From an uncultured beta proteobacterium (lineage in GTDB: Bacteria > Pseudomonadota > Gammaproteobacteria > Burkholderiales > Burkholderiaceae_E), in contig CAIZNI010000016.1 in NCBI GenBank assembly GCA_903934295.1, positions 1 through 64,000 on the forward strand: a stretch of 64,000 nt of DNA, written 5' to 3'. Positions 13,420-25,130 of this stretch are shown piece after piece; the first letter of the stretch is position 1, and each line of letters starts with the position of its first letter. The translations under genes and the position numbers were made by a program. A model generated the notes under the pieces. The model was not told where the DNA came from. It worked only from the letters and a program-made list of their open reading frames with translations, and made no database searches.

Positions 13420-16400
13420 GCTGCCTGCACCATCTGGCCGGCCGACTCGAGATCGACCGCGACGATGCGCGAGACACCGCGCTCCTGCATGGTGACGCCG
13501 ACCAGTTGCTGCGCAAGTTCCATGGCAATCTTGTTGTGAGTGATGAACAGGAATTGGGTATTGTCGGACATCCGGCGGACCATGTCGCAGTAGCGCTCCG
13601 TGTTGGCGTCGTCGAGTGGCGCATCAACCTCATCGAGCAGGCAGAACGGCGCCGGGTTGAGCTGGAACATTGCAAAGACCAGTGCGATCGCGGTCAGGGC
13701 CTTCTCGCCGCCCGACAACAGATGGATGGTGCTGTTGCGCTTGCCCGGCGGCTGAGCCATCACCTGGATGCCGGCGTCGAGGATCTCATCGCCGGTGAGG
13801 ATCAGTTTCGCTTCGCCACCGCCGAACAATTCAGGAAACAGCTGGCCGAACCCCTTGTTGACCACCTCGTAGGTCTGCTGAAGCAGCTCCCGGGTCTCGC
13901 GGTCGATGCGCCGGATGGCGTCGTCCAGGGTGGCGATCGCCTCTTCCAGATCGGCTGACTGGGCGTCGAGGAAGGCCTTGCGCTCGCTGGCCACCGCCAG
14001 TTCGTCGAGTGCGGCCAGATTGACTGCGCCAAGCGCCGTGATGGCGGCAGCCAGGCGGGTGAGTTCGGTCTGCAGCCAGACCGCCTTGGGTGGCTGCCCC
14101 GCCTTCAGTCGCACCGCGGCTTCGTCGACCGATTGCTCCTCGAGCAGTGTGCTGAACTGCTCGACGCTGAGCCGGGCAGCCTGCTCCTTGAGCTGCAGTT
14201 CCGCGACCCGGGTGCGTTGCGGGTCAAGCCGGCGCTCGATCAGCAGGCGCTGCTCATCGCTCGACTTCAGCGACTGCGTGAGCGACTCGAGCGTCTGGCG
14301 GGCCGCCGCCAGCTGCTGCTCGGACTGCAGTCGCTCGGCGAGCGCGGCGTCCAGCGATTGCCGGGCGGGGGCGTCGGACAGTTCGGCCAGCCGGGCCTGC
14401 TGGACGAGCCGCTCGTCGCGACTTTGCTGCTCGAGACGGCCGGCCTGCCCGATGCGGGCGTCGAGCCGTTCGATCTTGGTGGCGATTTCGCGGGTGGCGA
14501 ACGAGGCTTCCTGGGCGTCGCGCTCGGACTGACGGACCTGGTCGCGATGGCGGCCCAGCTGCCGTTCGCCTTCCTCGGCGACCATCGAGGCGTCTTCCGC
14601 CGCCTGCTGGCGATCGGCCAGTTCCAGATCGAGACCTTCGAAGGCAGCGGCCTCCTCCTCGACGGTCATGCGCGCCGACTCGACCACGGCGGCCACCTCG
14701 GCCAGGTCGTGCTCGATGCGCTCGCGCGACTGGCGCGCCCGATCGAGCTGCTGCTCGAGCCGCTGGGCCGCCAGCCGAAGCGCCGACAGCTCCCGCACCG
14801 CGCGGCTGCCGGCCTCCCGGGCGGCGCCCTGGCGCTGGCTGGCCTCGGCCGCGAGCGCCTCGACCCGGGTGGCAGCGGCCCGGGCCTCATCGACGATCAG
14901 ATGCTGGGCGCGCAGTTCGCGGCCCAGGCTGTCGAGTTCGTGCTGGCGGACCAGCAGTCCTTCCTGCTCGGAGTCGGCCGCGTAAAACTGCAGCGACGAG
15001 ACGCCCACCACATGCCCCTGCCGCGTGACGAACCGACCGCCGGGGGGCAGTTGCGCGCGGTGGGCGAGCGCCTCATCGAGCGACTGCGCCGCCCACCAGC
15101 CGCCCAGCCAGTCGCCCAGCAGTGGCTGCAGGGCCGACTCGGTGGCGCGCACCACTTCCTGCAGGCTGCGCCAGCCCGGCAAGTGCCCGGGCAACGCCAC
15201 CGGTTCGGCGGGCGGGGCCAGTGCCGCACCGCGCGGGGAGAAGAAGCTCACCTTGGCCGGCGCCGCATCGCCAGCCAGCGCCGCGACGGTCTCCAGGCGT
15301 CCGATCTCGATCGCCTCGACCCGCTCGCGCAGCACCGATTCGAGCGCCGTTTCCCAGCCCTCCTCGATCCGCAGACGCTGCCAGAGGCGGGAAAGTGACT
15401 GCAGTTCATGGCGTTTCAGCCAGGGGCCGATGCGGCTCTGGCTCTGCGCCCGCTCCTGCAACTGGCGCAGCGCGGTGATGCGCGCTTCGATCCGGGTGAG
15501 CGCCGCCTCGGCCGCCCGCCACTGCTGCTGGGCGGGCGCGCGGGCGGCATCGGCCTCGCGCCAGGCGGTCTCGGCCGCCTGCTGCGCCTGCCCGGCCGCC
15601 AGCTCGACCTCCTCGGCCACCGCGACCGATTCCCGCATCCCCTCGATCTCGTCGGCGGGCGGCGCCGTCACCTGGCCGAGTTCGGCGGTGAGCCGATCGC
15701 CCCGCCGCTGCGCATCCTCGAGCGTGCGGCTGGCGGCGCGTTGCCGGGTCGCCGACAGCTCGATCGCCTGCCGTGTCTGCAGGGCCGCGGCACGCGCCGC
15801 GTCCTGGCTCAGGCGCGCGGCGCGACTCGCCGCCTCCAGCGCCGGCATCTGGTCGGTCATGGCGAAGACCCGCTCCGCGAGCTCGTCGGCCCGCCCCTGC
15901 GCTTCTTCGCGGGCGGCACGCGCCTGCTCCAGATCGCGCAAGGCCTGTTCGCCCTCCTCGCGCGAGCGCGACTCCTGGAAGGTGAGCGCGCCGATCCGCT
16001 CGGCGAGCTGACCCTGCGACTCGAGGACATGACGGATCTCGGATTCGAGCCGAGCCACCTGTGCGTTGCCCTCGTAGAACCGGGCCTGGGCGGTGTGCAC
16101 CGCATCGCCTGCCGCGTAGTGGGCGCTGCGCAGGGTCTCGATCGCCGCTTCCAGCGCGCGAAGCTCGGCGAGCGCCGCCTCCAGATCATTGGTCGCGCCC
16201 CCCGCCTGCGCGCCCCAGCGCTGCTGCTCGGCCAGCGCCTCGTCGCGGCGCACCAGCCACAGCAAGTGCTGACTGTGCTCGCGATCGGCTTCGAGTTGCC
16301 GGTACTGGCGGGCCACCTCGGCCTGGCGGGCCAGCTTCTCGATCTGGGCCTCGAGCTCGCGGCGGATGTCCTCGACGCGGGTGAGGTTCTCGCGGGTGTC

Positions 16401-16955
16401 CGACAGGCGGCTCTCGGTCTCGCGCCGCCGTTCCTTGTAGCGCGAGATCCCGGCCGCCTCCTCCAGGAACACGCGCAGGTCTTCCGGGCGCGCCTCGATG
16501 ATCCGGGAAATCATGCCCTGACCGATGATCGCGTAGGCCCGCGGCCCCAGTCCGGTGCCCATAAAGAGATCGTGGACGTCCTTGCGCCGCACCACCTGGT
16601 TGTTGATGAAGTAGCTCGACTGCCCGTCACGGGTCAGGATGCGCTTGACCGCAAGTTCGGCGAAGGTGCCCCAGCTGCCGCCGATGCGGCCCAGGGAATT
16701 GTCGAAGACCAGTTCAACCGAGGCGCGCGACGCGGGTTTGCGATCCACCGATCCGGAGAAGATCACGTCCTGCATCGACTCGCCGCGCAGTTCCGAGGCC
16801 TTGGATTCGCCCAGGACCCAGCGCACCGCATCGATGATGTTCGATTTGCCGCAGCCGTTGGGTCCGACCACACCCACCCGCTGGCCCGGCACCTCGAATG
16901 CGGTGGGGTCGACGAAGGACTTGAATCCGGAAAGTTTGATCTGCTTGAGTCGCAC
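13416..16955 (-). CDS. smc: Chromosome partition protein SMC
   Basis: 1179-residue SMC ATPase that organises and segregates the chromosome. Walker [10 protein letters not shown] lies near residue 31; two long coiled coils rich in Ala/Glu/Arg flank a hinge near the middle ([17 protein letters not shown] to [15 protein letters not shown]). The C-terminal head carries the signature [14 protein letters not shown] and Walker [14 protein letters not shown] chose the GTG at 16955 ([16 protein letters not shown] follows), with AAGG about nine bases upstream; an in-frame TTG nine bases earlier abuts that site. It leads the smc-zipA-ligA-phosphorylase operon. Confidence 0.96.
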
Positions 16956-16999
16956 GCGCAGCAACCTTCGGCGATGGGCAGGACAGCGGTGGAGTGCTC

Positions 17000-17028
17000 A
17001 AAAAGCGAAAAGCCGCGAGCGCGGCTTC
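17000..17028 (-). terminator. Terminator-like hairpin in the smc leader
   Basis: On the minus strand AAGCCGC, loop GCTC, GCGGCTT is followed by TTCGCTTTTTG. It lies 45-73 bases upstream of the smc GTG and just after a candidate -10 (TATTAT, 17043-17038), so it would be at the 5' end of the smc transcript. It could act as an attenuator, or stop antisense transcription from beyond. Confidence 0.5.
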
Positions 17029-17036
17029 GTCCCGCC

Positions 17037-17042
17037 TATAAT
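17037..17042 (+). promoter_or_regulatory. -10 box for queF (and, reversed, smc)
   Basis: TATAAT exact consensus at 17037-17042 in CCTATAATA. Read on the minus strand the same bases give TATTAT, a possible smc -10. The -35 elements are weak. It predicts a queF leader of about 150 bases. Confidence 0.5.
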
Positions 17043-17058
17043 ACCACCCGTCCAAGAG

Positions 17059-17094
17059 CGCCCCGCCGGTCCGTCCCGGACCCCGCGCGGGGCG
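17059..17094 (+). other. Structured, terminator-like element in the queF leader
   Basis: Outer stem CGCCCCGC (17059-17066) with GCGGGGCG (17087-17094) encloses a second stem GGTCC/GGACC (17068-17072, 17078-17082). TTTGACTTT follows. A further 8-bp hairpin (17157-17164 with 17169-17176) lies 24 bases before queF. The shape resembles an attenuator. I do not recognise a preQ1 riboswitch consensus in it. Confidence 0.4.
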
Positions 17095-17199
17095 TTTGAC
17101 TTTCGGCGCCGACGCGTCAATCCCGTGTTTTGCGGCATCCACGCGCCGCACCAGCGCCCGGCGAAGCCTCGCCGGGCCGACCCGCAACCCGATCCGACC

Positions 17200-17616
17200 A
17201 TGCCATCTCAGCCTGCCCAGACCCTGGAGACCTTCCCGAACCCCAACCCCGAGCGCGACTATCTCGTGCACCTCGAGGTACCGGAGTTCACCTGCCTTTG
17301 CCCGCTGACCGGACAGCCCGACTTCGCCACCTTCGTGATCGACTATGTGCCCGACAAGCGCAACGTCGAACTCAAGAGCCTCAAGCAGTACATGTGGTCC
17401 TACCGGAACGAAGGCGCCTTCCACGAGGCGGTGACCAACCGCATCCTGGGTGACCTGGTCAAGGCGACCTCGCCGCGCTACATGAAGGTCACCGCCCGCT
17501 GGTATGTGCGGGGTGGCATCTTCACCAATGTGGTGGTCGACCACCGCAAGCGCAACTGGAAACCGGCTCCCAGAGTCGACCTCGACACCTTCGAAAACAA
17601 CTCTAACTTCAAGTAA
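17200..17616 (+). CDS. queF: NADPH-dependent 7-cyano-7-deazaguanine reductase (short form)
   Basis: 138-residue unimodular QueF, which reduces preQ0 to preQ1 in queuosine tRNA modification. The catalytic Cys is in [17 protein letters not shown]; the NADPH/QueF motif [21 protein letters not shown] follows, as does [13 protein letters not shown]. The ATG at 17200 gives the normal length of the short form. The leader is long and GC-hairpin rich (see separate entry). It is divergent from smc and 34 bases ahead of dapC; no other queuosine gene is in the window. Confidence 0.95.
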   Translation: MPSQPAQTLETFPNPNPERDYLVHLEVPEFTCLCPLTGQPDFATFVIDYVPDKRNVELKSLKQYMWSYRNEGAFHEAVTNRILGDLVKATSPRYMKVTARWYVRGGIFTNVVVDHRKRNWKPAPRVDLDTFENNSNFK

Positions 17617-17650
17617 TTAAATCAATAAAAACAGTTATTTGGAGATTTTT

Positions 17651-18862
17651 TTGAATCCAAGACTTGAGCTTTTGCAGGCCTACCCCTTCGAGCGCCTCAG
17701 GGGCCTGCTGACGGAGGTTCAGCCCGATGCCTCGATGTCGGCGCTCAATTTGTCGATCGGGGAGCCCAAGCACCCGACCCCGGCGCTGATCACCGATGCG
17801 TACGCCGCCGCACTCGGCGGCCTGTCCCACTACCCCGCCACCACTGGCAGCGAGGCCCTGCGCGAGTCGATCGCCGCCTGGTTGTCCCGCCGGCACGGCC
17901 TGCCGGCGCTCTCGCCGCGCACCCAGGTGCTGCCGATCAACGGCAGCCGCGAGGCCTTGTTCGCCTTCGCGCAGACGGTCATCGATCCGTCGGCCGACGC
18001 GCTGGTGGTCTGCCCGAATCCGTTCTATCAGATCTATGAAGGGGCGGCGATCCTGGCCGGCGCCACCCCCTGGTACATCGACCAGAGCCCGGCCAACGAG
18101 TATCGCTGCGACTGGGCCGCGGTGCCCGACGCCGTCTGGCAGCGCACTCAACTCCTCTATGTCTGCTCGCCCGGCAACCCGACCGGCTCGGTGATGTCGC
18201 AGTCCGAATGGGACCGGCTCTTTGCGCTGTCGGATCGCTACGGCTTCTGCATCGCTTCGGACGAGTGCTACTCCGAGATCTTCTTCGACGAATCCGATCC
18301 GCCGCTGGGCGCCCTGGCGGCGGCCCGGGCGGCCGGCAGGGACGATTTCCGCCGGCTGGTGGTCTTCGGCAGCCTGTCCAAACGCTCGAACGTGCCGGGC
18401 ATGCGCTCGGGCTACGCGGCGGGTGACGCCAGCCTGCTGGCCGCTTTCCTGCTCTACCGCACCTATCACGGCAGCGCGATGAGCCCGCCGGTGCAGCAGG
18501 CCTCGATCGCCGCCTGGGGCGACGAGGTTCACGTCATCGACAACCGGCGCCAGTACCGCGAGAAATTCGACGCGCTGCTGCCCATCCTCGCGCCGGTACT
18601 GGGCGTGACGCGGCCGCAGGCCGGCTTCTATTTCTGGGCGGCGGTGCCCGGTGGCGACGATGCCGGGTTCGTGCGCGAGCTCTACCGTCACTGCAATGTC
18701 CTGAGCCTGCCGGGCAGCTACCTGGCTCGCGACAGCGTCAATGGCAGCAACCCCGGCCGCGGCCATGTCCGACTGGCGCTGGTCGAACCGCTGCAGCCCT
18801 GCATCGAGGCGGCCCACCGCCTTGCGCGGTTCGCCGCCGGCTGGCCCGGCACGGCCGGCTGA
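17651..18862 (+). CDS. dapC: N-succinyldiaminopimelate aminotransferase
   Basis: 403-residue class I/II PLP aminotransferase that makes N-succinyl-L,L-diaminopimelate for lysine and peptidoglycan. The start is a TTG at 17651: GGAG lies six bases upstream and the product then begins (M)[16 protein letters not shown], as in neighbouring taxa. An in-frame TTG at 17639 overlaps that ribosome site and is unlikely. Motifs: [31 protein letters not shown] and the PLP lysine in [17 protein letters not shown]. The start lies in an unusually AT-rich patch. dapD follows 40 bases later; the pair covers two adjacent lysine-pathway steps. Confidence 0.92.
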   Translation: MNPRLELLQAYPFERLRGLLTEVQPDASMSALNLSIGEPKHPTPALITDAYAAALGGLSHYPATTGSEALRESIAAWLSRRHGLPALSPRTQVLPINGSREALFAFAQTVIDPSADALVVCPNPFYQIYEGAAILAGATPWYIDQSPANEYRCDWAAVPDAVWQRTQLLYVCSPGNPTGSVMSQSEWDRLFALSDRYGFCIASDECYSEIFFDESDPPLGALAAARAAGRDDFRRLVVFGSLSKRSNVPGMRSGYAAGDASLLAAFLLYRTYHGSAMSPPVQQASIAAWGDEVHVIDNRRQYREKFDALLPILAPVLGVTRPQAGFYFWAAVPGGDDAGFVRELYRHCNVLSLPGSYLARDSVNGSNPGRGHVRLALVEPLQPCIEAAHRLARFAAGWPGTAG

Positions 18863-18902
18863 TCCATTCCTCTTTCCTGAAACCAACCGAGAGCCATTCC
18901 CG

Positions 18903-19724
18903 ATGAACGCACTTCAACAGACGATCGAACAGGCCTGGGAGCAACGCACCGAGCTCTCCCCCCAATCGGCGCCGGCCGCGATCCGCGAGGCGGTCGGCCA
19001 TGTGCTGGCCGAACTCGACGCCGGCCGCCTGCGCGTGGCCGAAAAGCGCGATGGCGACTGGACGGTCCATCAATGGCTCAAGAAGGCAGTCCTGCTGTCG
19101 TTCCGCCTCGAGGACAATCATCCGGTCCAGTCGGGCGGCCTGCAGTTCTACGACAAGGTCCCCACGAAATTCGCCGACTTCACCGCCGAGGACTTTGCCC
19201 GTGGCGGTTACCGCGTCGTTCCGCCGGCTGTGGCCCGCCGGGGCGCGTTCATCGGACGCAACGTGGTCCTGATGCCCTCGTATGTGAACATCGGTGCCTA
19301 TGTCGATGAAGGCACGATGGTCGACACCTGGGCCACCGTCGGATCCTGTGCCCAGATCGGCCGCAATGTGCATCTGTCGGGGGGCGTGGGTATCGGCGGT
19401 GTGCTGGAACCCCTGCAGGCCAATCCGACCATCATCGAAGACAACTGCTTCATCGGCGCCCGTTCAGAGGTCGTCGAGGGCGTGATTGTCGAAGAAAATT
19501 CGGTGCTGTCGATGGGCGTGTTCATCGGCCAGAGCACCAAGATCTACGAGCGTACCACCGGGCAGGTGTTGTACGGGCGGGTGCCGTCGGGTTCGGTGGT
19601 CGTGCCGGGCTCACTGCCCTCGGCCGACGGACGGGTCAGTCTGTATTGCGCCGTGATCGTCAAGCGCGTCGATGCCCAGACGCGCGCGAAGACCGGCATC
19701 AACGAACTGCTGCGCGGCGACTGA
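18903..19724 (+). CDS. dapD: 2,3,4,5-tetrahydropyridine-2,6-dicarboxylate N-succinyltransferase
   Basis: 273-residue trimeric acyltransferase that succinylates tetrahydrodipicolinate, the step before DapC. An N-terminal helical domain ([20 protein letters not shown]) is followed by hexapeptide-repeat left-handed beta helix, seen as [40 protein letters not shown] and [20 protein letters not shown]. Length equals that of the E. coli enzyme. It follows dapC by 40 bases and precedes pilU by 29, in the same direction; a common transcript is likely. Confidence 0.97.
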   Translation: MNALQQTIEQAWEQRTELSPQSAPAAIREAVGHVLAELDAGRLRVAEKRDGDWTVHQWLKKAVLLSFRLEDNHPVQSGGLQFYDKVPTKFADFTAEDFARGGYRVVPPAVARRGAFIGRNVVLMPSYVNIGAYVDEGTMVDTWATVGSCAQIGRNVHLSGGVGIGGVLEPLQANPTIIEDNCFIGARSEVVEGVIVEENSVLSMGVFIGQSTKIYERTTGQVLYGRVPSGSVVVPGSLPSADGRVSLYCAVIVKRVDAQTRAKTGINELLRGD

Positions 19725-19753
19725 AACGCCGGGCGGCGCACGGGAGAGTGACG

Positions 19754-20899
19754 ATGGAGATGGAAAAGCTGTTCAGGATGCTGGCCGAAAAGCGGGCCTC
19801 GGACCTGTTTCTGTCTCCTGGGTCGCCCCCGAACATCAAGATCAACGGCACCAGCGTGCCGATCAATCAGCACAAGCTCGACCCGGCATCGGTGAACACG
19901 CTGGTGCGTGAAGTCCTGACCGAGCGGCAATGGCAGGAGTTCGAGGACCGGCGCGAGCTGAACATCGGCTACAGCCTGCAAGGCGTCGGCAGCTTCCGGA
20001 TCAGTGTGTTTCGCCAGCGCGGATCGACTTCATGCGTGGTGCGTCACATTCCCGGGGACATCCCGCGCTTCGAGCAACTCGGCCTGCCCAGCACGCTGCA
20101 AAGCCTGGTGGTCGAGCGGCGCGGTCTGGTGCTGGTGGTCGGTTCGACCGGTTCGGGCAAGTCGACGACGCTGGCCTCGATGCTCGACTACCGCAACGAG
20201 AACCGGACCGGCCACATCCTCACCTTCGAGGATCCGATCGAATTCACTTTCCGCAACAAGCGCTCGATCGTCAACCAGCGCCAGATCGGCACCGACACCG
20301 ACTCGCTGCAGACCGGTCTGAAGAACGCGATGCGTCAGGCGCCCGACTGCATCCTGATCGGCGAAATCCGGGACATGGAAACCATGTCGGCGGCGATCGC
20401 CTACGCCCAGTCGGGCCACCTGGTGCTCTCGACGCTGCACGCGAACAATGCGTACAGCGCGCTCAACCGCATCGTCAACTTCTACTCGCCCGACAGCCGC
20501 CGGGTGATGCTGCTCGACCTGGCGGCGACGCTCAAGGCAGTCATCTCCCAGCGGCTCATTCGCGGCAAGGACGGCGGGCGCGTGCCGGCGGTCGAAATGC
20601 TGCTGAACACCCGCCATGTGTCGGAGCTGATCGAACAGGGTCACCTGGGTGACATCAAGGATGCGATGGAAAAGAGCCTCACGCCGGGCTCGCAGACCTT
20701 CGAACAGGCGCTGGTGGCGATGGTCAACAGCGGCGCGATCACCCGCGAGGACGCGCTGCTCAACGCCGATTCGCCCACCAACCTGCTCTGGCTGCTCGAG
20801 AACTCCGAGCGGCCCGAAGCCCATTCCAAGGCTGCGCAGCCGCTGGCAACCCCCGAGGTCGACGGCGCATCCTTCTCGGAATTTCTTCTCAACATCTGA
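19754..20899 (+). CDS. pilU: Type IV pilus retraction ATPase, PilU type
   Basis: 381-residue secretion ATPase of the PilT/PilU branch. The N-terminal PAS-like region starts MEMEKLFRMLAEKRASDLFL. Walker A is VVGSTGSGKSTTLASM, the Asp box FEDPIEF, Walker B region ILIGEIRDMETM and the His box STLHANNAYSALNRI. Length and the C-terminal extension past the ATPase core (TREDALLNADSPTNLLWLL) fit PilU better than PilT. A GGGAG site precedes the ATG. PilU usually neighbours pilT, but no pilT is present here; the gene follows dapD. Confidence 0.88.
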   Translation: MEMEKLFRMLAEKRASDLFLSPGSPPNIKINGTSVPINQHKLDPASVNTLVREVLTERQWQEFEDRRELNIGYSLQGVGSFRISVFRQRGSTSCVVRHIPGDIPRFEQLGLPSTLQSLVVERRGLVLVVGSTGSGKSTTLASMLDYRNENRTGHILTFEDPIEFTFRNKRSIVNQRQIGTDTDSLQTGLKNAMRQAPDCILIGEIRDMETMSAAIAYAQSGHLVLSTLHANNAYSALNRIVNFYSPDSRRVMLLDLAATLKAVISQRLIRGKDGGRVPAVEMLLNTRHVSELIEQGHLGDIKDAMEKSLTPGSQTFEQALVAMVNSGAITREDALLNADSPTNLLWLLENSERPEAHSKAAQPLATPEVDGASFSEFLLNI

Positions 20900-20907
20900 C
20901 GCACTTC

Positions 20908-21288
20908 ATGCCGGTCGTGCTCCACGGAATCGACAACTGCGACCAGTGCCGCAAGGCGCGCCACTGGCTGCAGGCGCGAGGTCTGAGCGTGCGATTGCAT
21001 GACCTGCGCCGCGACGGACTGGATCGGCGGATGCTCGAGCGATGGCTGTCGCACCTGCCCTGGGATGCGCTGGTCAACCGGCGGGGACAGTCATGGCGCA
21101 AGCTGGACGAGTCTCAGCGGCGCGCGATCGTCGACCGCGAGAGCCTGATCGAACTGCTGCTGGCCGAGCCCCTGCTGGTCAAGCGACCCGTGCTCGAGGC
21201 GGGCGATCGTCTGCTGCTCGGTTTCTCGGAGGCGGCCTATGATTCGGCTTTTCCCGCCACCGCATCCGACGGGTATCCTGCCGCCTGA
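20908..21288 (+). CDS. ArsC/Spx-family thioredoxin-fold protein
   Basis: 126-residue protein of the ArsC/Spx/YffB family. It begins with a thioredoxin-like strand then NCDQCRKARHWLQARG, a C11-x-x-C14 pair at the position of the ArsC catalytic Cys. Later motifs LVNRRGQSWRKLD, LLAEPLLVKRPVL match the arsenate reductase-like fold (KRPV preceding the helical end). No ars genes are nearby, so arsenate reduction is unlikely to be the main role; YffB-like members are of unknown or glutathione-linked function. It starts 8 bases after pilU. Confidence 0.8.
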   Translation: MPVVLHGIDNCDQCRKARHWLQARGLSVRLHDLRRDGLDRRMLERWLSHLPWDALVNRRGQSWRKLDESQRRAIVDRESLIELLLAEPLLVKRPVLEAGDRLLLGFSEAAYDSAFPATASDGYPAA

Positions 21289-21317
21289 AGCCGCCCATTG
21301 GGCGATGTCAGCTGCTT

Positions 21318-22351
21318 GTGGCAGCCCTGCAGTGCTCAATCCGGTCAACGATTCCCGTGCCCTCACCGACTCCCGACACCCCTTCCGAGCCCTCCCGGCA
21401 CGCCGCCACGGCCCTTGCATCCACGGCTTTCATCCGGCGCCTTCCGCCGTCGGCCGACGAGGCGGCTGCGGGCCTGAACACCCTTCGTGACCTCATCCGC
21501 TGGGCCTGCACGCGCCTGAACGCGGCCGGCGCGGTGTTCGGGCACGGCACCGAGAACGCCCAGGACGAGGCCACCTGGCTAGCCCTGTGGGCGCTTCATC
21601 TGCCACTCGACCGTCCGGAGCCCTTCCTCGATGCGACGCTGCTGCCCAGCGAACGGGCTGCCATCGCACGGCTGATCGAGCGCCGCTGCGACGAACGCGT
21701 GCCGGCCGCCTATCTGACCGGTGAAGCCTGGCTGCGCGGCATGCGCTTCCTGGCGGATCCGCGCGCGCTGGTGCCCCGCTCGCTGCTGGTGGAGATGCTC
21801 GAAGAAGGCCTCGACAGCTGGCTGCCTGACACACCCGTGCAAACCGTGCTGGACCTGTGCACCGGTTCGGCCAGCATCGCGATTGCCGCCGCCCTGCACT
21901 TCGGGCATGCCCACGTCGATGCCTGTGATCTGTCCGACCCGGCGTTGGCATTGGCCGGCGACAACCGCGCGCTCTACCATCTGGAAGATCGCCTGACCCT
22001 GCTGCAGGGCGACCTCTACGAACCGCTGGGTGAGCGGCGCTACGACCTGATCCTGTCCAACCCGCCCTATGTCAACGCGGCCTCGATGGCCCTGCTGCCG
22101 GCCGAATTCCGGCAGGAGCCGGTCGGCGCGCTGGCCGGCGGGACCGACGGCATGGACCTGGTGGAGCGGATCCTGCGAGGGGCACCGCCGCACCTGAACC
22201 CCGAGGGCCTGCTCGTGATCGAGATCGGCCATGAAGCCGCTCATTTCGAAGCCGCTTTCGCCCGCCTGGAATTCGCCTATGTGCCAGTCTCGGCGGGCGA
22301 GCGGATGATCGTAGCGATCACCCGTGAAGCCCTTTCCGACTGGGTGGGGCC

Positions 22352-22355
<4 letters not shown>
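21318..22355 (+). CDS. prmB: Ribosomal protein uL3 glutamine N5-methyltransferase
   Basis: Up to 345-residue SAM-dependent methyltransferase that methylates a Gln of ribosomal protein L3. The AdoMet motif is TVLDLCTGSASIAIAAAL, the catalytic NPPY lies in LILSNPPYVNAASMALLP, and the N-terminal helical domain reads LNTLRDLIRWACTRLNAAG. The HemK family splits into PrmB and PrmC; the SNPPYV context and the N-terminal domain favour PrmB. The start is uncertain: GTG at 21318 or GTG at 21357 are both in frame, without good ribosome sites. The stop overlaps the next gene as GTGA. Confidence 0.88.
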
Positions 22356-24274
<1,919 letters not shown>

Positions 24275-24335
24275 TCAGAGGGGCGCCCAGCCCTGAAGAG
24301 GATCGCGTGAACCCGACGAAACCCGCGCCGGGCGC

Positions 24336-24980
24336 TTATTTCATGCTGGCGCGCAGTTCCTGATTCGCCTTGCGGTCGGCGTTGACCCGCACCATCGAGG
24401 GCCGCGCCCCCATGGTCTTCAGATACTCGCGCACCGGCAGACCGGCGAGCAGGTCCTCGCCATAGATCGCCTTGGTCGCCATCCCGACGGTGGGCAGGCA
24501 AACCAGCGCCGAGCAGTCGGCGATCGTGAAGGTGTCGCCGCCGACATAGGGCGAGAAGCGCGCCAGCCGCGCGAAGGCCGGGATGTTGCGGTCGAGTTCC
24601 TGGCGGACTTCGGCCTTGGTGTCGTCGCTGACCTTGCCGCCGAAGAACGCCTCCTTGTAGAGCCGGCGGGCCACCAGCTCGAGGTAGAGCTCGATGTAGG
24701 TGACGAGTTCACGGGTCTTGGCAGCGGCATAGGGGTCGGCGGGAATCAGCGGATGGGCCGGGAATGCCTGCTCGAGATAGTCGACGATGACCTGCGATTC
24801 GCTCAACGGGCCCTGCGGGGTCTCGATGAACGGCACCTTGCCCAGCGGGCTGCGCGCCAGGGTGGCTTCGTCCTTGGCCGCCCAGTTGAGTTCCTCGGTG
24901 AACTCGACGCCCTTCTCGAGCAGCGCGATCTTCACCTTGTTGTAGTAGTTGCTAACAGCAAAACCGACCAGATTGATCAT
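24336..24980 (-). CDS. Glutathione S-transferase family protein
   Basis: About 214 residues. N-terminal thioredoxin fold begins INLVGFAVSNYYNKVKIALL, with GKVPFIETPQGPLSESQVI (the glutathione-binding cis-Pro and Glu/Ser motif). The C-terminal all-helical domain has FTIADCSALVCLPT, the GST N-capping box. I prefer the ATG at 24980, eight bases after GGAG; the ATG at 24986 is only two bases from it. Substrate unknown. It is divergent from the 3-hydroxyacyl-CoA dehydrogenase gene. Confidence 0.85.
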   Translation of the reverse strand: MINLVGFAVSNYYNKVKIALLEKGVEFTEELNWAAKDEATLARSPLGKVPFIETPQGPLSESQVIVDYLEQAFPAHPLIPADPYAAAKTRELVTYIELYLELVARRLYKEAFFGGKVSDDTKAEVRQELDRNIPAFARLARFSPYVGGDTFTIADCSALVCLPTVGMATKAIYGEDLLAGLPVREYLKTMGARPSMVRVNADRKANQELRASMK

Positions 24981-25088
24981 TGTCATGTCTCCAGGCGATG
25001 GAATGCCGGAACATCCGGTTTCGTCCATTGCGACGAGCACTTTAGCCCAAGGGTTGCGCAGCCGACTCGGGCGCCGCGTGGGGTCCAT

Positions 25089-25094
25089 TACAAT
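25089..25094 (+). promoter_or_regulatory. -10 box for the 3-hydroxyacyl-CoA dehydrogenase gene
   Basis: TACAAT (five of six consensus bases), 36 bases before the ATG at 25131. No clear -35. It is in the 150-base divergent spacer with the GST gene. Confidence 0.4.
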
Positions 25095-25130
25095 CGAAGT
25101 CAAAACGACACTCCCAAACGGATCCCCCAC

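Noticed and set aside
17049-17199. preQ1 riboswitch in the queF leader
   Set aside because: Structured, but I could not place the preQ1-I loop and A-rich tail or the larger preQ1-II/III folds; kept only as an unnamed structured leader.
20908-21288. Arsenate reductase (arsC) call
   Set aside because: The family fold is clear, but no ars genes are near and YffB/Spx-like members share the Cys; a specific arsenate role is not supported.
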